The notes beneath the pieces are model-generated. The model searched no databases. It was given only the letters and a program-made list of their open reading frames with translations, and had not been told where the DNA came from. A program made the position numbers and the translations under genes. Shown in pieces: positions 1 through 10,242 of a stretch of DNA of 64,000 bases. The DNA comes from Adineta steineri. Lineage: Eukaryota; Rotifera; Eurotatoria; Adinetida; Adinetidae. The stretch is taken from contig CAJNOI010000026.1 of the NCBI GenBank assembly GCA_905250115.1, positions 509,902 to 573,901 on the forward strand, written 5' to 3'. The first letter of the stretch is position 1; every line of letters begins with the position of its first letter.

Positions 1-560
1 ACATTAGTTCTTGGATACATGGACAATGATATATTGTGTTACACAGAGAATCTCAGGTAAGTGGTTTTGAATAAAAAGATATTTCGTAGCATTATCTTGA
101 AACAACTACAACTACGCAAAGTAGAATTCACAAATTTGTTATATGTCACAAGTTAACTAAGAATAATAAAGTCGTTATTTTTCTCGACGAACAATCAAAA
201 ATGCTTTTTCTAATTAAAATTCCACCATTAATTCTGTTTTCTCAAATCCTGTAAAACTTGGAGATCGTTGTACTTAGAAAGTCTAAGTAAGTTTCATGTA
301 TTATTATATCTAAACAGAGACATCTTTAACATTCTTCTGTGGTGTTATACACTTACATATAAAAGTTATATATTAAAATGCTTATTTTGTCAGTAGATAA
401 TACATATAACTACATCAATATTATTTGAGACAATTTTAAGTGATTGGACTGTGGAAAGAGACAAATGATTTGAAATTCTACTTTGTTTATATATTTAAAA
501 TATCACTAAAGAAAAACATAACAATAATTTATGAATGTTTATTAATTTGACTTTTGTTCT

Positions 561-1178
561 TTAAAATGGTGTTTTGGGTCGATTCTTAAGATATTCTACG
601 ATTTTGGGTTGTTTTTCAACTTCAGCACGATTTTGTTTTAACCATGAAAAACTGCTTAAACAATCAGCTTCGGCTTCAATAAATGTTTGTCCAAAATTAT
701 AGAAGAGTAAATCTGCCCATGTCAATTGTTTACCAACAAAGAAATGACCACCATTACCATATAGTTTGCCAAGAGTTTCAAGATTCTGTAAGTGTTTGGG
801 TAATTGTTCACTAAAGAATTTTTTTGTGAGTTCTTCTTTTTTAATTGGATCTTGTTCAAGAAGAGATGGCAGAAACGCGTTCAATGTATCATAAATAGTA
901 TCAACGATAGCATCGACTTTTGCTTGTTCGAAATTATCTTTACCAGCTAAATGAAATTGTTTAGCAAGAAATCTTACAATTGCACTTGATTGCGGTAATT
1001 TAACACCATCAACTTCAAGAACAGGTATCTGACCTCATGGCATTTCATCTTTGTGTGCTGGCCATTGATCTCGTTCAATACGAATATCCTCATATTTTTG
1101 ACCAGCTGCAGCAAAGATTAATCGTGATACTTCAGCACGTCCACGAGCATTAAAATAAGAAAGTTTGTATGATGGCAT
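561..1178 (-). pseudogene. Sigma-class glutathione S-transferase copy 1, one in-frame stop
   Basis: Member of the GST array, same 205-codon length and uninterrupted exon as its neighbours. GSTs of this class conjugate glutathione to electrophiles or isomerise prostaglandin H2. The N-terminal thioredoxin-like half keeps the catalytic-type Tyr ([10 protein letters not shown]) and the glutathione-site motif LPQS; the C-terminal helical half keeps [10 protein letters not shown]. At about residue 48 the conserved Leu of EMPLGQ is replaced by a TGA stop (around 1035), a single-base change from TTA. Everything downstream remains open and conserved, so the lesion is recent, or a base-call error. The promoter with TATA box and paired ARE-like sites is intact. 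If the stop is real, a downstream ATG (position 884) could give only the C-terminal domain, without a glutathione site. Confidence 0.85.
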
Positions 1179-1248
1179 TGATGTTGTTTGAAGTGAAATT
1201 TATTATAGAATAGAAGAAAAGTAACTATATGTAGTGTGTAACGCACGA

Positions 1249-1364
1249 TATTTATATGTGAGAGAGGAGAACCGTCGCATGCGTTTTTTTCTGCTTTGTC
1301 ATCATTACATCGAGGGTGTCTAATGGAAAATAAAAGAAAACAGAACACAAATGATGACAGTGCA
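1249..1364 (-). promoter_or_regulatory. GST copy 1 promoter: TATA box plus two ARE-like sites
   Basis: Seen: a TATAAATA box on the minus strand at 1249-1256, about 71 bases before the ATG; TGACAAAGCA on the minus strand at 1292-1301; TGACAGTGCA on the plus strand at 1355-1364. Both ten-mers match the CNC-small Maf consensus TGACnnnGCA (antioxidant response element), and they face each other about 53 bases apart. The same arrangement recurs in the other GST promoters. Binding by a rotifer Nrf/CncC factor is inferred, not shown. Confidence 0.6.
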
Positions 1365-2270
1365 ATTTTAAGGCGACTGACTGCACGAAGTGCAGCAGTC
1401 GACCTATTACTACTGATATTCTTCTTCTCGTTCTCGACAGATGAGTCACGATTCAAATCAACACCTCGTTCTTAGCACCTAAGCAACATTTTCAATCGGA
1501 AAAAAGCTTGCCATATTCGTGAGAACATGCTGAGTGCACATCTGAAAACCGTTTTTTGAAATTCAGTTTCGTGCGGGAAGTACATAATCTAAAAAACTTA
1601 ATTGAGATATGATCATGTCCTTATATGGTTATCTGTGACTCAGTATAATGCGAATATTGATATATAAGATACTATATGCATATACATTTTAATTATCATT
1701 TTTTTGTGACTTAAATCCAGCGTGATAGAGTCTAATCTATGAAAAGTAATTATCCGGTGGCTTGGTTATCTGAGTTTAATTAATTGATTTTAAATGGTTC
1801 AACTTTCCGCGTTTATGAGGTTTGTTACACTTCTGCAGTCAACCGTCTTTCTCCTACTTGAACTTGCTTCAAGCGGAGATCTAGTTTTTATTTATATTTA
1901 ATATAAAAATAACTTTGTATACAACCACGGAGGTGTGGTTTTCATGAAAATAAATGATAAAATGTGGATGATGTATCTGAGCAAATAATACAGTTACAAT
2001 ATCTATATGAATTAATTTGAACTCACATTAGTTCGTCAATACATCGACAATGAAATATTTACATGAATATTTATGAGTTATCTGTTAAAATACTTATTTT
2101 TTGACTAAATAAAATATATAATCATATCAATATCACTTGACACAAATTGAAATTAATTAGAAGATAAATGGAAAAATAGTTTCAACCTTTCGTTTAGTTC
2201 TATATTTGAAATATCAGTAAAAAAATCACAATAAAAATCTACGAATGTTCATTAAGTTGACTTTTGTCCT

Positions 2271-2888
2271 TTAAAATTGTAAATTGGGTCGATTCTTAAG
2301 ATATTCTGCTATTTTTGGTTGTTTCTCTACTTCAGCACGATTCTGTTGTAACCATGGGAAATTATTCAAACAATCAGCTTTGAATTCCATAAATGATTGT
2401 ATATAATTATAGAAGAGTAAATCTGCCCATGTTAGTTGATTATCAACAAAGAAATGACCACCATTACCATATAGTTTGCCCAGAGTCTCAAAATTTTGTA
2501 AATGTTTAGGTAATTCTTCACTGAGAAATTTCTTTGTTAATTCTTCTTTTTTAGCTTCATCTTTTTCGAAAAAAGGTGTTGCAAATGCGTTCAACAAATC
2601 ATAAATTGTATCGACAACAGCATCGACTTTTGCTTGTTCAAAATTGTCTTTACCAGCTAAATGAAATTGTTTGGCAAGATATCTTGCAATCGTACGTGAT
2701 TGTGGTAGTTTAACACCATCAACTTCAAGCACAGGTATTTGACCTAATGGCATTTCATCTTTGTGTGCTGGCCATTCATCTTGTTCATAACGCACATCTT
2801 CATATTTTTCACCAGCAGCAGCGAATATTAATCGTGATACTTCGGCACGTGAACGTACATTGAAGTAATAAAGTTTGTATGATGGCAT
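2271..2888 (-). CDS. Sigma-class glutathione S-transferase copy 2
   Basis: Intact 205-residue single-exon GST, related to metazoan sigma GSTs, S-crystallins and haematopoietic prostaglandin D synthase. The N-terminal thioredoxin fold has the catalytic-type Tyr near residue 8 (LYYFN), cis-Pro motif IPVLEVDG and glutathione-binding LPQS. The C-terminal helical domain runs from about residue 80 and contains [10 protein letters not shown]. It differs from its neighbours in the loop after the catalytic Tyr: the usual NGRGRAE is NVRSRAE, two glycines lost beside the glutathione site, which may alter activity. The start is the ATG shared by all copies (MPSYKL). The promoter has TATA and two ARE-like sites. 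Confidence 0.93.
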   Translation of the reverse strand: MPSYKLYYFNVRSRAEVSRLIFAAAGEKYEDVRYEQDEWPAHKDEMPLGQIPVLEVDGVKLPQSRTIARYLAKQFHLAGKDNFEQAKVDAVVDTIYDLLNAFATPFFEKDEAKKEELTKKFLSEELPKHLQNFETLGKLYGNGGHFFVDNQLTWADLLFYNYIQSFMEFKADCLNNFPWLQQNRAEVEKQPKIAEYLKNRPNLQF

Positions 2889-2962
2889 TATTGCTGTTTG
2901 AAGTGAAGTTTGTTATAGAATAGAATAGAAAAAAATAACTATATGTAGTGTGTAAGACGTAG

Positions 2963-3077
2963 TTTATAAACGTGAGAAAGAAGAACCATCGCATGGCTTT
3001 TTTCTGCTTCGTCATCATAATATCAACCTCGTGGAAAGGAAAATAAAAGAAAATAAAACAGAAAGAATGACAGTGCA
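2963..3077 (-). promoter_or_regulatory. GST copy 2 promoter: TATA box plus two ARE-like sites
   Basis: TATAAA on the minus strand at 2963-2968; TGACGAAGCA on the minus strand at 3005-3014; TGACAGTGCA on the plus strand at 3068-3077. Spacing between the two sites (53 bases) equals that in copy 1. The central variable triplet differs from copy 1 (GAA against AAA) while the fixed bases are kept. Confidence 0.6.
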
Positions 3078-3470
3078 TTTTTTTTCTTTCTATTTAATAT
3101 AAAAATAACTTTGTATACAACCACGGAGGTGTGGTTTTCATGAAAATAAATGATAAAACATAGATGGTTTATCTGATAAGTTAATACAGTTACAATATAT
3201 AGATGACTCAGTTTTAATTCACATTATAGTTCTTTAATACATAGACAATGAAATATTTACATGAATATTTATGAGTTATCCATTAAAAATACTTATTTTC
3301 TTACTAGATAATACATATAATCATATCAATATCACTTGAGAAAACTAAAATTGGTTTGATTGTAATAAGAGAAAAATGATTTGAAATTCTATTTTGAATA
3401 TATATTTGAAACTTGACTCAAAAATTTACAATAAAAATCTATGACTGTTTATTAATTTGACTGTTGTAGT

Positions 3471-4088
3471 TTAAAACTGTGTCTGGGGTCGATTCTTAAG
3501 ATATTCTGCAATTTTAGGTTGTTTTTCAACTTCAGCACGATTGTCTTTTAACCATGCATGATTGTTAAAAGCATTACTATCTACTTGAAGAATTATTGCT
3601 CCAACGTCAAAGAAGAGTAAGTCTGCCCATGTTAATTGTTTACCAACAAAAAAGTGACCACCTTTACCATATAGTTTACCAAGAGTCTCAAAATTTTGTA
3701 GATGTTTTGGTAATTCTTCAGCGAGGAACTTCTTGGTTAATTCTTCTTTTTTAGCTTCATCTGTTTCAAAACGAATGGGTACATATTTTGTTAAACAATC
3801 ATATATTGTGTCAACAACAGCATCAACTTGTGCTTGTTCAAAGTTGTCTTTACCAGCTAAATGAAATTGTTTGGCAAGAAAACGAGCAATAGATAGAGAT
3901 TGTGGTAATTTAACACCATCAACTTCAAGAACAGGCATTTGACCTAATGGCATCTCGGCTTTGTGTGCTGGCCATTGATCTCGTTCATAACGAACATCTT
4001 CATATTTTTCACCAGCAGCAGCAAAGATTAACCGTGCTACTTCAGCACGACCACGTCCATTGAAATAATAAAGTTTGTATGAAGGCAT
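3471..4088 (-). CDS. Sigma-class glutathione S-transferase copy 3 (mosaic)
   Basis: Intact 205-residue single-exon GST with catalytic-type Tyr ([11 protein letters not shown]), MPVLEVDG and LPQS in the thioredoxin-like half and [10 protein letters not shown] in the helical half. It looks chimeric: residues 1 to about 85 resemble copies 2 and 4 ([30 protein letters not shown]), whereas from about residue 86 it follows copy 5 ([37 protein letters not shown]). The second half forms most of the electrophile pocket, so a copy-5 substrate site appears joined to a copy-4-type glutathione site. Unequal exchange or gene conversion within the array would explain this. Confidence 0.93.
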   Translation of the reverse strand: MPSYKLYYFNGRGRAEVARLIFAAAGEKYEDVRYERDQWPAHKAEMPLGQMPVLEVDGVKLPQSLSIARFLAKQFHLAGKDNFEQAQVDAVVDTIYDCLTKYVPIRFETDEAKKEELTKKFLAEELPKHLQNFETLGKLYGKGGHFFVGKQLTWADLLFFDVGAIILQVDSNAFNNHAWLKDNRAEVEKQPKIAEYLKNRPQTQF

Positions 4089-4158
4089 TGATATTGTTTG
4101 AAGTGAAGTTTGTTATAGAATAGAAAATAAGTGACTATATGTGGTGTGTAAGGCGTCG

Positions 4159-4272
4159 TTTATATACGTGAGAAAGGTGAACCGTCGCATGCGCTTTTTT
4201 CTGCTTTGTCATCATTACATCGAGGTTGTCAAAAGGAAAATAAAAAAATAGAACAGAAGGAATGACAATGCA
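4159..4272 (-). promoter_or_regulatory. GST copy 3 promoter: TATA box plus two ARE-like sites
   Basis: TATATAAA on the minus strand at 4159-4166; TGACAAAGCA on the minus strand at 4202-4211; TGACAATGCA on the plus strand at 4263-4272. Same order, orientation and near-identical spacing (51 bases) as copies 1 and 2. Confidence 0.6.
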
Positions 4273-5408
4273 TTTTTATAATGTTCTTGTTAACCAAGAA
4301 ACTACACAATATGATGCATTATCAACATTATGCGTTTTTAATGAAATAAGTTAGAAAACATGGAGACTTTCTGTGACAAAATATAAAAAATTGTTTTTTA
4401 GTTATTTGTTTTGTTGTTGAGAGAAGCATAGAATACATGATATTTACTATGGTTTGGTTTATTTTCACATTTATTTCGGTGACTGAAAGAAAAAGTGGAA
4501 TAAATGAAAATAAGTGCATATCTTCTCTAAGGATGAGAAAATTACTCTAGATTTTGTATAAGAACTAGTTTGTGAATATAATTGAAGTATGGATTTTTTC
4601 CAAGTGTAACACCAATTGATTATTGAATACATATGGTTTCTTTTGTATTAACTGGAAGTACAAATGAAGTTCATATGATATTGAATGGATAATATTTTTT
4701 GAGGAACGTTCATGTGTATTTATTAGAAAACTTCGCGACACATCATATTAAAATTTAAAAAACTAAGAATAGACAAAGAAAATCAGATGTGTGTACAATA
4801 CTTTTGGTGTCATCGATGTTGTGCTGCCAATCTTCCTTGGCTAACAAAGTTGTAAAAACGATGTACTTGAGAGACAATCATACGTTTCTTCAGAATGTTG
4901 GCATTAATGCTGGTTGAATTGGGATTTATTTGATGATCAAAACAAACAATGAGAACAAGTCACATGTAGAGGTTAAACTTATATAAAAGAAAAGAAAAAT
5001 GTGATATGTTCTTCTTTATTCTGCTTCGCCATCATAACATATATTTGAAGAATGAACAAGCGAAAATAGAACAGAAATAATGACAGTGCATATTTTGGTT
5101 TGTTTTCAAATTAAAATTAACTTTGTATATACTGAATGATGGCTTTTTTCATGAAAACAAATGTCAAATCATAGACGATGTATCTCATAAAATAATATAG
5201 CTACAATATATGCATGACTCACTTTTAATTCACAATAGTTTTTCAATTTCAATACATCGACAATAGAATATTTATATGGCATTAAGTTTGATTAGACTGT
5301 AAAAAGAGACAAATGATTTGGAATTCTACTCCAGTTCTGTATTTGAAATATCAGTAAAAAAAATCACAATAAAAATCTATGAATGTTTATTAGTTTGACT
5401 TTTGTTCT
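4273..5408. other. GST array spacer with an orphan GST promoter relic
   Basis: No gene seen. At about 4275-4640 the spacer resembles 6215-6580, the 5' flank of copy 4, so flanks were duplicated with the genes. At 4740-4960 it resembles 7110-7300. At 5022-5090 it holds a GST-type 5' flank with a degenerate proximal site (TGGCGAAGCA, minus strand, 5022-5031) and an intact distal site (TGACAGTGCA, 5081-5090), but no GST reading frame follows. A GST copy has probably been lost here. From 5100 the sequence resembles the 3' flanks of copies 2 and 3. Confidence 0.5.
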
Positions 5409-6026
5409 TTAAAACTGTGTCTGGGGTCGATTCTTAAGATATTCTGCAATTTTCGGTTGTTTTTCAACTTCAGCACGATTTTTTTTTAACCATGAAAAAT
5501 TATTCAAACAATCAGCTTCTACTCCAATCCATGCTTGTGCGAAAGTATAGAAGAGTAAATCTGCCCATGTTAATTGATTACCAACAAAGAAATGACCACC
5601 ATTACCATATAGTTTACCAAGAGTCTCAAGATTTTGTAAATGTTTTGGTAATTCTTCACCAAAGTATTTCTTTGTTAATTCTTCTTTTTTAGCTTCATCT
5701 TTTTCAAAACGAGTTGGTACAAATCCCTTGAATGAATCGTCAATTGTATCAACAACAGCATCAACTTTTGCTTGTTCGAAATTGTCTTTGCCAGCTAAAT
5801 GAAATTGTTTTGCAAGAAATCTTGCAATTGCTGCTGATTGTGGTAGTTTAACACCATCGACTTCAAGAACAGGTATTTGACCTAATGGCATCTCAGCTTT
5901 GTGTGCTGGCCACTGATCCATTTCATAACGAACATCTTCAAATTTTTCACCGGCAACCGCAAATATCAATCGTGATACTTCAGCACGTCCACGTCCATTG
6001 AAATAAGTAAGTTTGTATGATGGCAT
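5409..6026 (-). CDS. Sigma-class glutathione S-transferase copy 4
   Basis: Intact 205-residue single-exon GST. The thioredoxin-like half has [11 protein letters not shown] with the catalytic-type Tyr, IPVLEVDG and LPQS; the helical half has [10 protein letters not shown]. It differs from its paralogues mainly between residues 95-110 (DDSFKGFVPTRF) and 155-175 (AQAWIGVEADCLNNFSWLKK), regions that line the electrophile pocket, suggesting divergence in substrate range. The promoter keeps TATA and the distal ARE-like site, but its proximal site has drifted. Confidence 0.93.
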   Translation of the reverse strand: MPSYKLTYFNGRGRAEVSRLIFAVAGEKFEDVRYEMDQWPAHKAEMPLGQIPVLEVDGVKLPQSAAIARFLAKQFHLAGKDNFEQAKVDAVVDTIDDSFKGFVPTRFEKDEAKKEELTKKYFGEELPKHLQNLETLGKLYGNGGHFFVGNQLTWADLLFYTFAQAWIGVEADCLNNFSWLKKNRAEVEKQPKIAEYLKNRPQTQF

Positions 6027-6096
6027 TGATTTTGTCTAAAGTGAAATTTATTATAGAATAGAAGAAAAGTAACTATATGTGGTATGTGGGGTGTGG

Positions 6097-6212
6097 TATT
6101 TATAGGCGAGAGAGGAGAAGCATGACATGCATTTTTTTTTGCTTCATCATCATCACGACAAGCACGTGGAAAGGAAAATAAAAGAAAATAGAATACAAAT
6201 AATGACAGTGCA
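6097..6212 (-). promoter_or_regulatory. GST copy 4 promoter: TATA box, one intact and one degenerate ARE-like site
   Basis: TATAAATA on the minus strand at 6097-6104. The proximal element reads TGATGAAGCA (minus strand, 6140-6149), one base off TGACnnnGCA. The distal TGACAGTGCA (plus strand, 6203-6212) is intact. Spacing is unchanged at 53 bases. This copy offers a natural comparison of one-site and two-site promoters. Confidence 0.5.
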
Positions 6213-7499
6213 TTTTTATAATGTTCCTAGTAAACATAAACAAGAGACTACGCACTATGCTGCATTGTCAAGGTTATGTATTTTTAATGAAATAAATAAT
6301 AGAATATAGAGAATTTCTCTAACAAAATATAAAAGATTTCTTTTATAGTTATTTGTTTTTAGAGGAACAAAGAATATATGTATTATGGTTTGGTTTATTT
6401 TCGTATTTGCTTCGATGACTAAAAGAAAAAGTCGAATAAATGGAAATAAATGGATATCTTTTCTAGGGTAGACAATAAAGGCAAAAAATGAATCTAGATT
6501 TTGTGTAAGAACTAGTTTGTAAATATAATTGAAGTATGGATTTATCCCAAGTATAACTAATTGATTATTAACTAGAAGTGCATAGCTATTCGATAAGTAA
6601 ATGTAAATATTGGAAAGAATTCGATAGGAATATTCTCGTAATAGTTAGTTATTATTTTGTTCTATTTTAATGATTAATTGATTAAATGCAAGTTTCTTCT
6701 TCTAAAAATATAACTTATCCATGTCTTGTATAGTGGTTTACATTATGTTCTTAGAAGATAACTGAATTGATACCAATAGTGCTAAGTTAATGTTTATCAA
6801 TAAATACGAATATCATCGAACTAATCAGTAGATACTTTTAACCAAAATTCATAAGATTAAAAATATCATTATTAGACTTTTTCAAAGATCTGTTGACATA
6901 TTTCATTAATGACGTAGTACTTACTATACTGAGATGGCAAATCGATTAACTTAAATAATATAATTACTAGTTTTCATTGAAGTAACTTGTTAGTAATATA
7001 TTTGATTTGTATGGAAAAAAAGACAAAGGTAGGTTATCGTCAATTTCATAATCATGATAGCAGAGAAGTATGAATTAGGTAGTTAACCAAACTGTACTTT
7101 AATATAATTATATATATATTGAAAAATCTCAAGATACAACATATCAAAATTAAGAAGAATAACAATAGACAAAAATTCAAATGTGTGTACAATACTCTTG
7201 TTTTCATTGATGTTATACTACCAAACTTGTTTGACTAACAAAAAATTACCACTATGTACTTGAGAGACAATCATCCATTACTTCAAAATAACGTGTCATA
7301 AAGGATCGATTAAGATCTACGTCAATTATATAGTTGTCCTTTGGAATATTTCATTATCATCATTTGAGAAAAATAAGATTGATTAGAATAGAAACAGAAA
7401 AATGATTTCAACTAGCTTTACTTTAGTTCTTTATTTGAAATATCAATAAAAAAATCACAATAAAAATCTATGAATGTTTATTAATTTGACTTTTGTTCT
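6213..7499. other. GST array spacer, no gene seen
   Basis: AT-rich spacer. The first ~370 bases repeat the flank seen at 4275-4640, and 7110-7300 repeats 4740-4960. I see no reading frame with coding character and no RNA gene. Confidence 0.5.
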
Positions 7500-8117
7500 T
7501 TAAAATGGTGTGTTGGGTCGACTCTTAAGATATTCTGCGATTTTAGGTTGTTTTTCAACTTCAGCACGATTGTCTTTTAACCATGCATGATTATTAAAAG
7601 CATTACTGTCTACTTGTAGAATTATTGCTCCAACGTCATAGAAGAGTAAATCTGCCCATGTTAATTGATTACCAACAAAGAAATGACCACCTTTACTATA
7701 TAATTTAGCAAGAGTCTCAAAATTTTGTAAATGTTTTGGTAATTCTTCAGCGAGGAACTTCTTGGTTAATTCTTCTTTTTTAGCTTCATCTTCTTCACGA
7801 CGAATTGGTACATATTTTGTTACGCAATCATTTATTGTGTCAACAACAGCATCAACTTGTGCTTGTTCAAAACTATCTTTACCGGCTAATTGAAACTGTT
7901 TTGCAAGAAAACGAGCAATTGATACTGATTGCGGTAATTTAGTTCCATTAAATTCAAGAACAGGCATTTGACCTAATGGCATTTCACTTTTATGTTCTGG
8001 CCATTTATCTTGTTCATAACGAATATCCTCATATTTTTCACCGGCAGCAGCAAATATCATTCGTGATACTTCAGCACGTCCACGTCCATTGAAATAATAA
8101 AGTTTGTATGTAGCCAT
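7500..8117 (-). CDS. Sigma-class glutathione S-transferase copy 5
   Basis: Intact 205-residue single-exon GST beginning MATYKL rather than MPSYKL. Catalytic-type Tyr in [23 protein letters not shown], and [10 protein letters not shown] are present. It is the most divergent intact copy in the glutathione half ([30 protein letters not shown]), but its helical half is close to copy 3. Its immediate 5' flank is mostly unlike the others, so it is probably the older member or has a separate promoter history; even so it retains both ARE-like sites. Confidence 0.93.
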   Translation of the reverse strand: MATYKLYYFNGRGRAEVSRMIFAAAGEKYEDIRYEQDKWPEHKSEMPLGQMPVLEFNGTKLPQSVSIARFLAKQFQLAGKDSFEQAQVDAVVDTINDCVTKYVPIRREEDEAKKEELTKKFLAEELPKHLQNFETLAKLYSKGGHFFVGNQLTWADLLFYDVGAIILQVDSNAFNNHAWLKDNRAEVEKQPKIAEYLKSRPNTPF

Positions 8118-8193
8118 AAATATTATATGAAGAAAAAATAGTCTCTGAAGAAACGAAAAATATATATGTAAAAGACATGTGCAAGTAGCTGAA

Positions 8194-8313
8194 TATATAT
8201 ATATACGAGAAAACAGGGTGTATGATACGTGTCACTGATTATATCTTTGCCTTGTCATGATGTACAAATAGCTAACAGAACGAAAGAAAAAGGAGGTAAA
8301 CGATGACAATGCA
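8194..8313 (-). promoter_or_regulatory. GST copy 5 promoter: AT-rich TATA region plus two ARE-like sites
   Basis: A TATA repeat lies at about 8194-8203. TGACAAGGCA is on the minus strand at 8248-8257 and TGACAATGCA on the plus strand at 8304-8313. The surrounding flank has diverged strongly from the other copies, yet both ten-mers still satisfy TGACnnnGCA in the same facing orientation (46 bases apart), which argues for selection. Confidence 0.6.
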
Positions 8314-9189
8314 TATTTTAATGTATGAAAAATATGCTTTCGTCTATATTCGAGGGAGGTGTGTTTTTGTTATGAATGTCTAACACGACATTTACTTAAT
8401 TCATGTAGTGAAAAAATATTTTTCAAACTTCAAAGAAAGATTAATTGAATCAATAGACTTATCGATATACAACGTTATTTTATCTTTGTAAAATCTATGT
8501 TGTATTGTTTCTTTCATTAGATAGTTTTTACTGATATACAATGAAAAATGAGATGAAAGAGTAGATTATATCATGAACAATACACAGTTATAATTTGTCG
8601 GTATTTAGAATAAAATGATGTAAAAGATATAATATCTATATAGGTCAGTAACGTTAAAATAGAATAAGAATAGAAAAGAAAGAAGAATCTAGAAATTTAC
8701 AAAAGATATATATACGACAGCTAAAATAATACTTGTTTTTCTAATAAAAACATATTTAATTAAATATTTTTATGATAACTAGCTAGAAGACTAATTTCAT
8801 ATTTAGTAAAGCATACTTCAATACTAAATCTCTATTCGATGATTATGATAAATTTTTATATATAATATTTATGTATTACAAATGACTACAGTAAATTATG
8901 GTAACTTTTAGTAGAGAAGTTGATTATACCAACATTATAGATAAGAAAAATATGATTTTAAAATTGAAGAAAAAAAATTTCTTTCAATATATAATTTTAT
9001 TTTAATCTTGAATAACTATATAAATCATTTACATTTAATTGCAAAAAAAATATATATAGTAGAGTACAACTACTTATGTTCAATGATTATTAATGAAGAA
9101 TTTATTCGAACATTTCAAGAGATTATGAATATATTTTAGTAATTCGTTTTTAATTTCATTATATTCGAAATATGTTGATTTAAATCTCA

Positions 9190-9420
9190 TAATTGGATCA
9201 TTAATGATATCTCGTCGAATGTATCAATTTTTCCTTGTTGATAATTGTCTTGATCAGTTAATTGAAATTTTTTAACAAGAAAACGAGTAATTGATATTGA
9301 TTGTGTCAGTTAAAAACTATCAAATTCAAGAACATATATATAACCCAAGGGCATTATGAGATACTCATTATTGATGTTCATAGCAAATATCCTGTAAGTT
9401 TTGATAAACATTTATCAAAA
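9190..9420 (-). pseudogene. Decayed sixth GST copy
   Basis: The minus strand still aligns by eye with the central part of the GSTs, best with copy 5: the stretch for [10 protein letters not shown] and [10 protein letters not shown], the LPQS region and the PLGQ region are recognisable at about 9230-9350. No open frame survives, and both ends are lost. It extends the array outward and shows that copies are gained and lost here. Confidence 0.65.
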
Positions 9421-10242
9421 CGAAATAAAAAAGTTATAAATATTTGAAAACAAAAGAGATAAATTTTGTAATTTTCTACAAAATATGAAATTTCATGATT
9501 CATTTCAATCGATCACACATATTCATGCATTCTTTTTTCGATTAACACAATAGATTGATAATAATCAACCGATGTCAACAAAATGAGTAGATAAATATCG
9601 TTGAATGAGTGTGTCTACATTCTCCTACACTTACATATACGACGACAATAGTGATATACATCACTTACGACTGATGAATATCACCTCCTACTTTTTTTTC
9701 ATGTCACACTGCAAATCAAACAAATGAGAAAGATGAACAGTATATACATCTTATATCTATTTTGTTCATAGATAATTTAAGATACTTATTTGTTTATTAC
9801 CTTTTAGTTTGTCTCTCTCTGTCTCTCATACCTATATAATAAAATAGATTATTTAATCTTGAAAAAAAGTGAAAAAATAACATCAGTATATAAGAATTCA
9901 TTTAATTCACTTATGAAAAAGTGTTATAATTGAACACTCAATTTTTACTTATTGACATTGATGAGAAGAACATGCATTTGTCAACACTTTTAATTTCTTT
10001 CCTTTCGTTCATATTTGTAAAAATACATTGATAAAACGATTGCACAAGTGTAGTTATTGTTGATCGGATAACTTGTCGATATATATACATCATTCGTTGT
10101 CATGCTTAGTTTCTCTCATATATATTATTAAAACATTTTCATATATTCATTCATTCAACCATTTACTTTTCATCGATTGATAAATGAATAGGTATGTGTT
10201 CATATTCAATGAATAAAATAAAGAAGAACTAAACTCATCAAT
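9421..10242. other. Gene-free AT-rich stretch
   Basis: Nothing recognised; presumably the promoter region of the following plus-strand gene. Confidence 0.4.

Noticed and set aside
1-560. Possible upstream gene fragment
   Set aside because: Sequence resembles the 3' flanks of other GST units; no coding signal.
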